Assembly: GCA_013397695.1 (NCBI GenBank)
Contig: VYZI01000118.1
Coordinates: 660,829 to 724,828 of the forward strand
Direction of reading: 5' to 3'
DNA: 64,000 nucleotides
From: Centropus unirufus
Lineage: Eukaryota > Chordata > Aves > Cuculiformes > Centropidae
A model generated the notes under the pieces. The model saw only the letters and a program-made list of their open reading frames with translations, was not told the DNA's origin and ran no database searches. Both the position numbers and the translations under genes were made by a program. Of the stretch, positions 14,242 to 28,216 are shown one piece after another; position 1 is the stretch's first letter; each line of letters begins with the position of its first letter.

Positions 14242-14984
14242 ATTACAGACTTCATAAAACAACTAGTTTGAAGCATACATTAAACCTAGTTTAATTTCAG
14301 AATTTGTCAGTCATAAAATTATCTGATAATGCATAATGATTTCACCAACACAGAAATACTTTATATGTACTTTTTTTGTGGCAAATGTGCTTTCCAAAAA
14401 TGTTACTCCACTCTCCGTTTTGCAGAAAACCTAGGATTTTTTGACTTTTTAATCAAAACAGTTCCAAATGCCACATTATTAGAAACAAGTGAACCTGGAT
14501 TCAAAGGAGGCAAGTCAAGCCCATCTTTTCATCCCAATTTGTAAAGACTAACAGGCCTGGACACAGAGAATTTGCATCGTATTTGCAGTTAAAAGATGCG
14601 CTTAATTTGACTTATCATATTCAAAGATGTTTAATTTATCCTGCTTCATAGTCCTTTTCCTCTGTATTTAACTGTTAGGTAGCTGCCCCATTTCGCTGAT
14701 GAAAGCCTGCAGAGGCTTGCACTGGTTCTTTCTGCCCTAGGAAATTATTTCTTTTTATTGTGATGAGGTGGAAAGACCATATAAATCTTTGGATAAAAAC
14801 CACTTTCAGGGAACTTCTGTGCCTTTCTAGGTAAACGCCCCCTTTCACCTTGTACTTTCCTATAAACTTTGAGAAACAGTAATCTTAATGGTCTTCTGTC
14901 TCAACACTAGCATATTTTTATTACATTTAAGCATATTTTTATTTTATTTTATATTATATACAAGTATCTGTATACGTTGGACTC

Positions 14985-15032
14985 TATGATCTCAAAGGTC
15001 TTTTCCAACTGAACAAGTCTATGAGCCTAGGT
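14985..15032 (+). mobile_element. short CR1 tail
   Basis: GTTGGACTCTATGATCTCAA followed by AGGTCTTTTCCAACTG and GTCTATGAG resembles the last 50 bases of a CR1 subfamily. It is too short to place more precisely. Confidence 0.6.
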
Positions 15033-17399
15033 ACATTTTTGGTTATATAAGAATTTAAACTATTTTTGAGCTATTTTATTCCCCATATGTGCATGTTTTT
15101 GTGGTTTATAACAACTAATTCCTTCAGAAATCCTAAATTCACAGGAGTTTACTCTACAGCTGTCGTTGTACAAATAAATCCTTCAGGTCTGGCATTTATT
15201 TTCAGTAACGTCTTGGGCAGGGATTCGGGGCAGGGAGAAGTCGTATCAGCTCAAAATTATTTCTTACTGGTACATATAAAGCTTTTGAACCAGAGACAAC
15301 TGAAATCCTGACAGGCCAAATTGTGAATTTATCAAATGAGGTACGAAAGTTCCCATTCTGTACTAGGTGGGGGCAGCGCATCCCTCCAAAAAAAAAATAA
15401 CGATGTCCAACCTCCTGCCAAAACCTGGCCAGTGAGAGTAATTTCTAGGTTGAATAATAGTAGGCTTCTTCTGAAGCCAATTGCTACTCTGCAGTCTGAT
15501 CTTAATTGGGAAAGCAAATTTAATTATTTGCCCCCCTGAGATGGAATTCAGACTACTCACATTCCCGGGAATATGAAAGCAGAATATCAACTCTGGGAGC
15601 TGACTCCCACTGAACCTCCACCTGTTGCCAGTGACCCATCCCCTCTTACCAAGAGCATCGCCAGGTAAGGCAGACAGAGGGTTTTACCCCAGTGATTTAC
15701 AGCAAAGGTTATGGAAAATAAAATCCTACTCTAATCACCCTAGTGTGAGTTTTCTGATGAACCCCAGCTCTTCAGCTCGAGGGTTATTGTCTCCAGATAC
15801 CTCACCTGCTGCACAAAGTGACCATGAGGTTCCCACAGCAAAGCGCAGAAGTAAGAATTACTGAACTACCCTTCAACAGTCTGTAATGCAGTTTTAATCC
15901 TGTTAATACAATTAATTTTTTCAAGATTTCCCATGAAACCTAGAGGAACTGAAAAAAGTCATGCCTAAAATGTCAATACAAATAAAAAAGTGGCTTGTGC
16001 AATGCCAAAATGCTTGTTCCTCTCGCTGTGGAGCAAGTCTCGTCCGTAACCACTATTAGCGCTAAATGGATTCAGGCATACAATTGTTTGAATGACTGCT
16101 GCAGCTCTTAGGAATTTTACTACGAGACAAAAATCACCGAGAAATACACTCTTTGCAACAAAGCCATCTGACAATAAGGTGATTTCTTCACTATTGCAGC
16201 AAACGCACTTTGGGGAATATCTTGACACTCTGTATATTTAAATAACTGCTAGTTTCAGTAGACATTTTTCTTCTCTTTTCCTAACTTACAGGCCACCACA
16301 AGTTCTTACTCGGTGAAATTCGTATGCAGTTCATTCATTTCTCTAAAGGGTACAGACTCCATAAGCTAACAACAGAACTTTAAATAGTTAACAGATTATT
16401 TCATCACCTTACACAGAAGTAAAAATAACCTGCAATTACTGGTCTATCAAATACAGAGAGATTTTCTGGAAATAAAAGGAATTTTATGCTTGGTTACTTC
16501 ACCAAAACTTAATCATAGGTAGAAAAAGAGAAAATTGAGGTAAATTCTCTATCTAGTGGTGGATTTGTGAGAGATAAGGTGGCCACTGAAGAAGTGCCTA
16601 GGAAAAGTGGCACGCTGGAAGGATTCAGAATCAACCTTAATGTAATAATGTCATTTCAAGAGAAAAATCATGTGTTAGTAATGTAAGTGTACATTAAGGC
16701 ATCACTTTGCTTTCAATGAAGGACAAGAGAGGCTTTTATTCTTAAAATCTGAAGATCGTAAAGAAAGTTTGAAACTTAAGAAGAGATTCTGTCATGTTTT
16801 GCAAGATCTTCAGCAGATATGGAGGCATGCAACGATGAGGCGATCTTTGAACTGGAAATGTTGGACAACATTCTTTCCTCTCGCTTCCTGTCTTTTGGAG
16901 AAGGATTGACATGGGCACAACGGAAATATTTTTAAATAAGAAATAATGAAAGAAAGTGGAAAAATCTAATTATAGTCAAGAATCCACACTGATAATGGGG
17001 TATTCATCTGCCATTTGGGGCCTCTCACCTGATCCGTAGTGGGCACGTTCCCTTCACGACACTCAGAGACCAACGTCCATGCCATTGACACTGTCCATAT
17101 CTGCTCAGTGCACGAGCACTACGCTTCTAACACTTCCCACAGAGAAACTGAGAATTTTGCTGGCAGAGCAGTTACAACTTGAGGTTTTTGTCCATACAGG
17201 ACGCAGTGCCCAAGCCCAGCCCTTGTGTGCCAAGCAGGGATAAAGGGACCTTGGCCATCAAGTGGAGGAACTGAATGTCTCACTCCCCTTTGCAATTCCA
17301 CCTGTCCAGCAACCCTCAGAAGATGTGAATTCATTCAAATGTCTTGAAATCCCACTAATTTTGACATTTGGAACCAGGAAGCGATGCTTTAACTCCAAA

Positions 17400-18060
17400 A
17401 GAGAATCTACCCTATATTGGGTAATATAATCAAAACTAACTGATCTCCTTTTACATACATTAAAAGGCTACGCTAATATTACACTGGGGGCCATTATAAA
17501 TGTCTTACATTGCACACATTTAGGATACATCAAAGTTTTATCACAGTCATTATAAAAATGTCGCTTCAAACTATTTTTACACTAATAAGATGGTCTTCAA
17601 TTGAATAAATTGCAGTTACAGAATGATTACCACTGTTACAACTTACATTTAGTCCACAGGTTAGTACGGTGATGGATAACATGCAGGGGAAAAGAATTAA
17701 TGCGGGATTCAACTTCACAGTTCGCCACTAGCCAGGCTGATTTAAATCATAACTAAAAGTTGAAATGTCAGATCTACTTGGACGATGTAAGGTAATAGAC
17801 GTTCCACTCGCTTCCAAAGCGCACAACCAATAACCTGTTATTATTTATGCAGATAGGATAACACATACTCTTAGCCCACACTGCAACATATTTTGTCTCA
17901 AATTAGCCAGTAAATCACTATTGCAGAAGCTATTAACAATCATAAAGCCTTTTGAGTTTTACAGGGTGTTCATAATGGGCCATTCCATATGATTTATGTG
18001 AAAAGCATGACTCAGCTCTTCAAATGCAACTAATCCGTGGGCGCGGGGCTCGCTGGGTGA
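17400..18060. promoter_or_regulatory. candidate conserved non-coding block
   Basis: Repeat-free AT-rich sequence containing ATCAAAG (TCF/LEF-like, 17529), CTATTTTTAC (MEF2-like, 17571), TTATTATTTATGC and CCATATGATTTATG. No coding frame. The call is by eye only. Confidence 0.32.
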
Positions 18061-18529
18061 TCCCTTGTTATCTTTGAGATGATATGTAAAAACTTAAAGG
18101 GTTTTGGCAATCTTTCTTAATATTAGTCAGACAAATACACTGATAAAACACAACTCACTCAAGACTTTCTCTTAAAAAGGCGTTCACTTTTGATGAATGA
18201 GGCTTACCCAGAAATGCTATATTTTAAAAGGAACTTTAAGGAGGTTTCAATACTAGATAGGATTAAATTCACCCAAAGTACTTTAAAACTGACATAAGCA
18301 GTGATGATCACCAGCCACCTTGGGATGCAGTTCTTCAACAGATAATTTTTTTTCGTTAACTAAATTGTCATCTATGGAAATATTTAACAATATGGAATTA
18401 AGAGAAGTCCTTGAAGTTCATAAATGTGTGGCACCTTGGTACAATTCAACTGAAGTGGTCAGGGAATACAATTCTTTAAATTAATTGTGCTAAGAAGGTT
18501 TCCAAGAGAAGTTTCTGCCCACGCATCTT

Positions 18530-18755
18530 GCTACAGCCTCTTTCAGGCAATTATAGACAGTGATAAGGTCCAGGCTTAACAAATCCCAGTTCTCGCAGAT
18601 GCTCCTCATAATGCTTATTCTCCAGACCCTTCCCCAGCTTCGTTGCCCTCCTCTGGACATGCTCCAGCAGCTCAGTGTCTTTCTTGTACTGAGGGGCCCA
18701 AAACTGAACACCAGCAGCAGACCAACAGTTTCTACCATCACTGCCTTGATGCTGG
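18530..18755 (-). mobile_element. CR1 LINE fragment, internal part
   Basis: In reverse orientation it carries the CR1 words GCTCCTCATAATGCTTATTC, CTTCGTTGCCCTCCTCTGGA, CATGCTCCAGCAGCTCAGTG and TGAGGGGCCCAAAACTGAAC. These come from the region upstream of the 3' tail; the tail itself is absent. Both strands have open frames here, but they are relics. Confidence 0.88.
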
Positions 18756-21474
18756 TTCAATCGACCCCTGCTGTGCACAAGCTGTCAGTGGCCAATATTC
18801 ATTGAGATATCAATATCTGCATGAGTCATTTATGAATCACCGTAAAACCAGGAACATAATGTATTTATGAAATAAAAGGACAAAAACTCCACCTTAGCTG
18901 CCATACATCTCAGACCAGCTTCGGTCTAGGAGTCAAGAACGCAGGGTCGGCTGTTGATGACCTCATCAAGGACTCGCACACATGGGAAGCAGGTTTGACA
19001 TTAACAAGCATCCTTATCTGTCTCAAATCAAATAGGCAATTACTCTGCTCCTTCCATGAATTCCAAGGCAAGTATAATTTGATAGTTAGACATTAATAAA
19101 CCTGTTTCAAGTATCTTACCGCCATCTGATAAAGCAGCTTTATTTCCTATCTCTTTAATGTTATTAAATAAAGTAAACTTGTATCTGGCTAAATAGGCTT
19201 CATGAGTGCTAATCTTAGCCTAAAGCATCCTAACGGATTGACTCTTCCACAGTAGGGCTATATAAATATTTATAAAGACTTCACATGAACAGCAGATCTG
19301 ACAGGGCTTTAAAAGACTTCTCAACACATACAGAACCTGGAGAAAGAAGAGGTTTTTGTGAAGACAATGAGGAGCTCTCAGCCCTCAAAAAAAATCTTCT
19401 TAAATGCAGGGGGAGTTGGCAACAGCACACAAACATATACCTGAATCCACACACAAAGACCTGCATCAGTGCCACATCACCAGCCTTCCGACAGTGATAA
19501 GGATGGGACCAAGCCCTAGAGGGAAGAGGGGCCCAAGAGAGCTGCTTAATAGTCAAGAACTGCCTCCTCCAAGCTCAGGAGCAATGCATCTGAAAATAAA
19601 TCTGCAATTAACTTCCATGAACCTTCTCTGGGATCGCAGGACAGTCTAAACTTCAACGTAACAGTTTCCCACGTATAAAACTAAAAAAAATATTAAGCAT
19701 GTGCCTTGTTCTCCCAGACCACACCAGCCCTCACGTTAACTTCACTGTACCAGTATTACACAAGATTTATAGGGCTCGAATTAGTGTGTTTTAGGTTTAA
19801 TTACAGCTCCATAAATTTTCCGTTGTCCTACTACGACACTGCCTCAGCCAGTGGTTTCCCCTGCGTTCCGGGCAGAAGGTAGAAGACCACGCTGGAAGGG
19901 ACAAGACAGTCACTGGCTCTGTGTAGAGCCCTTTTTACAAGCCAAACCGTATTCCACCAGGGGCTTATCAAATCAAAAAATAGACTTCCCACTTGCCAAA
20001 ATATGACCTCAGGAGGATAAACCAAGTTAAGCCCTCCACCAACAACATATCTATTCATTTCTGCTTGGGGGGAGGTGGAGGAGAGGGTGGAGAAAGAGAG
20101 TGCTTCACACAAACACATCTTCAAGAAGTTCTCTCCAGAGAAACTGGTAAACACATGGGGGGAGGAAAGACCCAAAAGCTACATTGCTGCTGCCTTGAAA
20201 TCAAGAAGCTGCTATGACAAATAATCTCACCAGTTTCACGTTGAAAAATAAATCGGAAAATAATATCCGTGCTATTCTTTTGCTTTCCATAATTTGCAGC
20301 TGTCCGGGGCCTTGCAGCAGTGCTTCCCAGAAAGGGAGGGGTGTCCTTTACTGAGAAACCACGTGCCTTTTTGGCCTCGTACAGCAATTCAATTTAAAGG
20401 TATTTTTCTAGTCAAAATCTGAATTATTTTCTCACCTCATAAGAATTCTCTCACCTTGAATGTGGAGATAATTGTTTATCAGAGATCAACACTAAAATGC
20501 AAAGCACTCCTATCAGCAAATCACCCACATAGCTGCTGCTGGAAACCTTGCCAATGCAATATTTCTTTATATTTAGAGGATGATTGTTTGGTTGTTTGGA
20601 AACTATCACCACATGTGCAGGCATTTTAATGAGTTCTGCTTTGGAAAGACCATTTGTCATGGCAAAGGTCTGTGTTTGTTTTTCTCGCCCACACTGACAC
20701 AGCAGACTCCTCCGTCAGAGCCTGCCCAACTGGAGTAAAAGTAAAATCAAACGTTGCCTTCATGTGGAAGAAGAATTTTGTGCCACACATTCAGTGCTTT
20801 TGCCCAGTCCTGTCTCCTCTTTTCTGAATTGTTATTTAGAAGTAAATAACACTGGAGAGTCTTATTCAGATTGTAAAAAGATGAGAAAAAAGAAAAGCTG
20901 GGGGATGTTATAAAAAAGCAGCTTGGTTCCAAACTCGAGCAGACCTGGGGTGATGGATGAACACTGCGGCCTGTCAAGACATCTCTGGAACAAGATGTGA
21001 TAGGAAACAAAGCACAGAACTCCTGCCAAAAGGCGCGCAAAGTGAGCGAGTTATCCAACAGTGGCTCCAAAACCCAGCAGCACAAATATTTTAAGCTTTA
21101 TGTTCAACAGCCCAACGACTTGACCTGGAGCTAACTGCAAAACACGCAAGTGATGTCCTGTTTCCCACTCAGGAATGCTAGTTTTCCACAGAACTATGCA
21201 CAGCGTCCGTCAGCTCGCGCTTGATGGACTTGACAAGACCAGGTAGAACAGGGACTTTGCCTCCACCACTCCATTCCTTTTTCCTATGAAGCGGCTGCTT
21301 CTCCGGTGTCGGACCCTCCACCTTTTACTTGAAAACAAACATTTAGTTCACATTTTTCTGTTGCCAATAATAATCCTAGGCTGACTGCTTAATAATATCT
21401 GAAGTTTTCACGTGAATTTCCAGACAGTGATGATGTTAGCACTCATCGCACCATAATGACACCCGTTGAGTGGA

Positions 21475-21554
21475 AAATAAAAGCAACACAAACAGCAAAT
21501 TTATCCGAAAACTGGTGTTTTCAGATAGATTTGCTGTTTGTGTTGCTTTTATTT
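21475..21554. repeat. 80-nt near-perfect hairpin, 38-bp arms with a 4-nt loop
   Basis: Arms 21475-21512 and 21517-21554 are reverse complements at 36 of 38 positions, separated by TGGT. One of the two mismatches becomes a G-U wobble when the plus strand is transcribed, and the other becomes one when the minus strand is transcribed. The length suits either a tiny palindromic MITE-like element or a microRNA-precursor-like stem. There is no obvious target-site duplication. The 12-mer TTCAGATAGATT at the inner right arm recurs just outside the hairpin at 21553-21564. Confidence 0.93.
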
Positions 21555-22229
21555 CAGATAGATTCAAAACCTTACAGTGAGGGTCAGACGATTCAGCCCG
21601 GTGGCAAAATAATAGCAAGGGGTGCGGGAGAAGAGAATAGTATGCAATAGTTAAACCCAACTCTAATCTGCACAATAACGCTAGTGCAGATCCACCTCCT
21701 TCCTTACAAGCATTCCCAGTTAAACCCAGTGATGCTCACCTAATATCACTGGAGAAGGATCCTAACCCTACAGCACGACTGGAGATAGCTGTGTATTATT
21801 TCAGTAGGCATTTTTCTTCCTCACTCAAGTATCTTCTGTATGTATTCACGCTGATAAGCCTTTTGATAAAACCCCTCCAGAAAATAATTAACTATAATAG
21901 CTCCTCTCCCGCTAAAGCTGCGCGACTGGGTGGCAAATACAAATCAGCTTCCTCCAGCAAAACTTAACCACTCAAAAGAATTCTAAGGAGAAGAAAAAAA
22001 GATTACAGGTTCAGCCCCGCTTCTGGGGTAAAACGTGTATTTGTGATAAATGCATCAAATCCCCTAAAAGCTACACCCATTGAAACTTCATATTGAGGGT
22101 GATTTACTTCCCGAATCACACAGACAGCACAGTTGTGTACGATCTTTAAACAAGTACAACCACAGGGCAATGCTGCGAGATTTAAGAGAAATAAAAGCCT
22201 GATCAGCCAGCTTGTAATCTTCTTTTCTC

Positions 22230-22500
22230 TTATTCTCCTCCCCATAGCTGCATTAAATTGCCTGTTGAGAACAATAACATATTTGTGCTTTTATAGGTAG
22301 AATGATTTGTATTATGTAAAGATTTGGCTAACGGAGTAAAGATGCATTCACACTGAGCGGGATTACACGCTGTTAATAATTTTCTGGATGCTCTAGGGGA
22401 CCCATAATTCTGGAGGACGACAGATTAGCATTTGAATATATGCTTTGTAATACATCGCAAAGCAGACTGTTTTAATTTACTTTTTGCCATTTCTCTAGAA
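22230..22500. promoter_or_regulatory. candidate conserved non-coding block
   Basis: Repeat-free stretch with ACAATA (SOX-like, 22271), TTAATAATTTTC, CATTAAATTGCC and GATTAGCATTTG. No coding frame; regulatory role inferred. Confidence 0.3.
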
Positions 22501-24930
22501 CCACACTAACCAGAAATCAAATCACGGCAAGCATTCGGGAGGAAAAAAGCACACCACAATCAAGTTTTTATCCCCCACCCCCACGGAGCCTGAAGAGCAC
22601 ACAGAAAATCTGTCTTTTCCCAACTCCCACACCATTTCAGTCGCTGCCATTAGAATGTCAGGCTACCTGGAATATGGGATCGGGCTGGCAGTGCTGTTTC
22701 GTGCGCCGTGAATAAATGGGCAACTTGGCAGGCAAACCAGAATAAGAGCTCAGGCTACGCAGAAAGCTGGGTCTGTTTCAGAAAGTCATCTTAAAATGCG
22801 CTCTTTTAACAAAATTAAGAGCAGGGAGAAATACCCCTCAAAACATGCTCACGCTCTTTTGCTACCGAGCGTAAACCTCAGCACCGAGCAGGCTCCTGTA
22901 TTTCACAGAACACCGGGCTCCGTTGGCCAACATCAAAATCCTTGGTCAACCGCGTTTGTCCTCTCCTAATTTTGACACTACTTGGTACTTCAGAACAGCC
23001 TTAAAGCCTGTGGCTCTCTAATAAACATTATATCTCAGAAAAAATACACGTGGGAAGCACGCTGGAGTGATTTTTATTTCACGAATTACTTCTCCCAGTG
23101 TTACCAGGTTCCCTTAGCAAGCACACAGGCACTGGACAAGATCCACTTCTCCTGACCTCTGCTCCCCAGTTATAATTAGTTGTCTGGTCCCAGTTGCTTA
23201 CAGTGTAAACAAAGCCTGATAAACCCACATTGCCTGCGTGTGTTTATCCACTACAACCCAGCTGCCAAGTGTCTAACCCTTCTAATAAAACCCTATTTTC
23301 TAAGGTTTATGGTTTATTGCGTGTATGACTCCCTCATTGGTTAGCATTTTGGAGTTGTGGAAAAGGTTATGAATTTAGAAACTGACTGCATTCATATCAT
23401 ATTTAAAACTTAATGCTATTTTATTAAAGACATATGGGCCTCCAAAGTACACATATTAAATGTCATGTAAGAAAAGTAGCAGTTTAAATCATGGTCAAAT
23501 TCATTTTTGACGTGACTCCTGAGGCTTCCCGAGATCTGAACTATTTCTTTGTAAATCTGGCAGTTTAACCACACTCATAAATCACTTTCAAAGCATATTA
23601 TTTCTTAATTTTACTGCATTAGAGAGAATTTGGCCTACACAGTGAACTGTTTGTAGCCGTTACGTGAACAAAGTTGTATGTTTAGTCTTACAATGTAGGA
23701 AGAAAGAGGTATTAATTTCTCAATTCTGAATTTACTTCTCATATTAACCGAAATGATACATTTCCTAATGCAACTTGCCAGACCAAGGTACGCAGGACAG
23801 CCCGCTGGATTGACGCAACAGAGAACTCCATCTCCTTCTGCCTCAAGCAAATAAATGAGAAACACAAAGGCAATTGTAATTTAATCACTAAGCAAACATC
23901 CCACAGGTTCTCTTGCAGGAAAGAATGCCTAAGGTTTTCAAGCCCCACCAACACCAAAAGAGAAATGAATCAACTTTGAGACAATGCACATGCGTTTACC
24001 GGGCGCCCTGATACAATGACATTTTATACCTTAGAACTGAAGCAGACCTTAAACAAGCTTCAAGATTAAATGCACCTCACTTAAGGTCAGATCCCCCGCT
24101 GGCTAATGTCAGAGAAACCCTAGCTCCAACCCAGATCCTTCCCAGCACAGGAATCAAAGCAACGCCAGCTCTGAAACTTTCTTTAACAATCAGACAAGTT
24201 CCTAATAGCAGAGTAAATTAAAACTTGCATCTTTTCCCATGAACATTTTGTCGTTGGATGCTGGGAGTAACAAAGATAAACCAGGACAACTCACTGCAAA
24301 AGCTTTAAACTCTCACTAATTACTTCAAACAGAACACCGGTTCTCAGTCACAAATTGTTTTGAGCTTTTTATCCACACAATGAACCCCTCATTTTCCCCT
24401 GAAGCAAGGATGCGTAACCAAAGTTACCATATCCTAAATGTTTTATGTCAGCTGCATTGTCTGCAAGACGGGTAAAATGCTGTTCAGTCCATGTTTGCAA
24501 GGAATTTAAAGCGTTGGGTCTGCAAAGGGGAGAAGAAATATCTTAAAAAGAAGAAAATAAAGAAAATTCAAAAGCTCAGTAAAATTCTAGCACATGATTT
24601 TGGTAGATTTCTTAGCAGTTTTAGAGGGTATTTGGATGAAGGTAAGTTTGTGTATGCCTTTTGTCTAGATCAACACAGATACCAGGTGTGCAAACTGCCC
24701 GTATGAAGACCAGTCCATTGCCCTTGAAGTCAATTAAAAAGCTATTGTTTCATGCACTGGGTAATATTTTCAATGGCCAGTTTGATTAGGACAAGCTGTA
24801 ATTAGCAGTGTCCTACAATTGGGCACAGAATTTAATAAAATTATTCTCTCTGTATTTTGACATGATGAGGTCAGCATCAGCTTCAATTAACAGTCAGAAA
24901 CTGGAACCTGAACCTGGAAAATCAATATTT

Positions 24931-25142
24931 AGGGAGAAATGCTTGCCTGTGAGGGTGGTGAGGCACTGGTCCCTGTTGGCCGGAGAAGTCGTGGCTGCCC
25001 CATCCCTGGAGGTGATCAAGGCCAAGTCGGATGGGGCTTTGAGCACCCTGATCCAATGGAAGGCATCTCTGCCCATGGCAGGGGGGTGAAATTGGGTGGG
25101 CTTTAAGGTCTCTTTCCAACCCAAACCATTCTATGATTCTAT
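24931..25142 (+). mobile_element. CR1 LINE, 3' end
   Basis: This is one of the better-preserved tails. It contains GTGAGGGTGGTGAGGCACTG, CCATCCCTGGAGGTGATCAA, CTCTGCCCATGGCAGGGGGG, CTTTCCAACCCAAACC and ATTCTATGATTCTATAG. It is truncated at its 5' end. Confidence 0.95.
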
Positions 25143-25305
25143 AGATTACAGAAAAAGTCCCATATAAACACTGGGGAAAGCTTTAAGCAATTTAGACCCC
25201 AGGGTGGATCAACAAGAGAAGAAGCAACTGAAACAGAGGCGTACACAGAGATGTAACAACAACTGTAATCATCTCTAGAATGTGACTTGCAATTATTCAT
25301 TTTGT

Positions 25306-25341
25306 GGCTGTCCAATTAAACACGGCTGTTCAATTAAACAA
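25306..25341. repeat. 18-bp direct repeat carrying CAATTAAA
   Basis: Two adjacent units, GGCTGTCCAATTAAACAC and GGCTGTTCAATTAAACAA, differ at two positions. Each carries the homeodomain-like core CAATTAAA. Confidence 0.92.
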
Positions 25342-26504
25342 AGCAGACCGTGGGCTCGCAGCATCGCACCAGGGATGTTTCAATAGTTCTGAACCCACAA
25401 ATGGGGGGCAGAGAGGGAGGGAAACAACAGCAGCAATAAACAAGTGGTCATGTGAGCTTCTTCAATTAAATGGATGAGTTAATGATATACGGCGCCTATT
25501 GCCATTCATCAGAGAACCTCCACGCACTGCACAAGGATTAAGTAAGGCTTACAAAGGGATCCATTCGCTACTGCTCCTGGAAGACAGACACCTTTCAGGT
25601 GCAAGGCAGCAGCTGGTTAACTGGCACACTGGAACACTCCATAACGGTTTAGGGCAGAAGGCGGAGAGGAACGGCTTCGTAAATTGAGACTGTGGAGAAA
25701 TCCATGGAGGCAGAATGTAATTACCTGAGATGGAATCAGGCCAGGGCTCCAGGAGTAACACCCCTTCCGATGTGAGAAGTGCACTGGGATCATTAATGGC
25801 TAAAAGGACACTGGCTTCGTGACAGTCAGACTTTTTTAAAAGGGATAATTTTAGGAGAGAGACATCCCTTCTTGCATTCTATCTTCAACAGCAAGAAGAC
25901 ACTGAAATGCCCTCCACATAAAAACTTCCCGGAGAACTACATAGATACCCCTTCGTCATGAATTATGGCCACCAGAAAAACACTGAAGAGTCTTTCCCTC
26001 TACCCTAGCACACGTATGACCCACAAGTGTCTACTTTTCCTTCCTGGCAGCTGGAATTACAGCCGAGCAAAGAGAACACATTCCTTCGCTATTGCAGCAG
26101 CTGCATCTTTGCAGCTTGGTCCCCACTGTTTAAACTCATTTTTTCTCTCATTTACTGGCTGAGGTTCTCTCGCGCTCCAATCACGTGAGCTGTCAGACGC
26201 GAAGACATAAAATACAGCAACCAACCAGCTCCCTCTGAACACCTCAGCTTGCAGATTGAAGCCCTGCATGCAAGCTTCTTACTTTCCAAGCCCTTTGTCT
26301 CTCGGATTCCCCCCTTCAACTTTATCATCAAACCTGTCTTGGCTTCCTTTTTGGATATTGACCCTTCCTCTTCCCTCTGTTGGCTGCTTTTTCCCAAGCC
26401 GGCCTTTCCGTTTGCTTTCGTGTAGCTGCCCTTGCCAGCACTTGGAAGGCAACTCTTTCCTGAGGGGCCTAAGCAGGCTCCTCCAGATCCTGGGTCAGAC
26501 AGGA

Positions 26505-26587
26505 TTTATCTGCCCACACCAGGGCAGGTGGAACCAGACGATCTTTAAGGTCCCTTCCAACCCAAACTGTTCTACAATTTAACGATT
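26505..26587 (+). mobile_element. short CR1 tail
   Basis: CAGACGATCTTTAAGGTCCC, TTCCAACCCAAACTGTTCTA and AACGATTCC match the CR1 3' end. The preceding GCCCACACCAGGGCAGGTGG may be a diverged part of the same copy or unrelated sequence. Confidence 0.8.
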
Positions 26588-28157
26588 CCATTAAAGAAAA
26601 GATGATCACTAACCAATAGTTAAGGACAAAAATTACTAAAAGTCACTCCTTGTGCCTCTTCTGATTTTAGCACAATTTGACAAAGCATACATAGCATTGG
26701 CCACTTTGATAATGAGTTTTTCCTGTGGGCTTAAACACAAGAAAACTGAGAGTAACCTGAAGGCCATGGTGTAGATTTTAGTTTATCTTAATTCTTAAGC
26801 CATACTACCCAAATATTTACTCTTCATACGATGATATCATAATCAAATGATGTGCGCTTACCCCTCAAGTAAAAATAATCACATGCACCCATTATATCAA
26901 TCACAGATATTAGACTTGCCTTCCTGCTTAAGCGTCTCCACCTTAGTTCCTCAGAGAACAATTAGAACTTGTGATGAAAACAACACAACTGAGGGGAAAA
27001 AAATTCAAAACGTCTACACTGCCATCTTTTCTTGTACAGTTTATTTCATACCCAGGGGACAAGACCCTCTTGGGCAAAGTTGCAAGAGAGCAGAATTTCA
27101 CATAATCTATAGGCAGTTACTTGGGAGTACACGTGGATACCCAAGGTTGATAGGGGCCCATGAGCTGCGAGACTCTTACCTGTGCCCAAATACACGCTGC
27201 TTCCTTCGTCACTATGAATAAAACTGATACAAACATTAACCTTAACGTGCAGTAAGCTCCAAAAATAGTTGTGGGCCAGAGAGGTTGTAAAATACTGGGA
27301 GATGTATAATTTGGTAAAAGCAAGTGCATTTACCCGGTATGAAGCAATTAAATTTGTATTTAAAGAGACCTACGGCTCTGTGTATTTATTCACCACAACA
27401 CATTTATATAAAATGTGGGTTTACCATTATATCATTGAGATTCAATGAATAGATAAAGAATATGAAATTATGGTGTGCTTTCACACATCGTAATTTCATT
27501 CTGGTTTTTTTGCATCGTTTGCAACATTAAAAATAAGGATTCTTAAGTTATATTCCCCAATCTCACTCTGTCTGGCATCTCTAAGTTTCAAAGATGAAAC
27601 AGTTGGAAGCACAATCCATGTCCCCAGAAAGCAAAGGAGGGTACAGTTCTAAACAATCATGTCAAGAAATGAAAACTCTACTCTTTGTGGAAGCAGGGAT
27701 GAATAATTACAAAGCTGGGACATAATTAAGTGCTGTTGACTGTCATATTCTTGAGCTGTCTTTCTGATGTGAAACGCTGTCATGCCCAGAAACACACTTC
27801 ACACTGGACAGGCGTCTTCCACTTTGATCTACATTTATGCCAGTGAAATGAGGTCATGCTCTGGTCATTAAACACCGCTTCCTCATCTGGCTCAATGCCT
27901 CTTAGCCAGCCAGGCTCACCCAGTCTTTCTTAAAATCAGGCATGATATGATGTTCAATATTTTGACAAAAGCAAACATAAACATCACAGAATAATGAAGT
28001 TGAGCTCACTTCCAGAGCGAGGGGGAAGGCTGCATTGTAACATTAAGCTGTTTTCTTATAAATGACTGCATCTTTCCATAAGACAGTCAGAGCACAAACA
28101 GATGCATTTTAAACAAAGGAGGAAATGAAGCAAAGCACAAGAAAGCACAGTGTTCTA

Positions 28158-28216
28158 ATAAAAAAAAATTTAAAAGAGGAAAAAATGAAAGTAAAAAAAA
28201 TTTATACAAAATAAAA
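28158..28216. repeat. A-rich simple sequence
   Basis: Several A runs of eight or nine separated by TTT and GAGG. No tandem period. Confidence 0.75.

Noticed and set aside
20065..20100. G-rich run as a possible G-quadruplex
   Set aside because: Only two runs of three or more G; the others are GG, giving weak potential.
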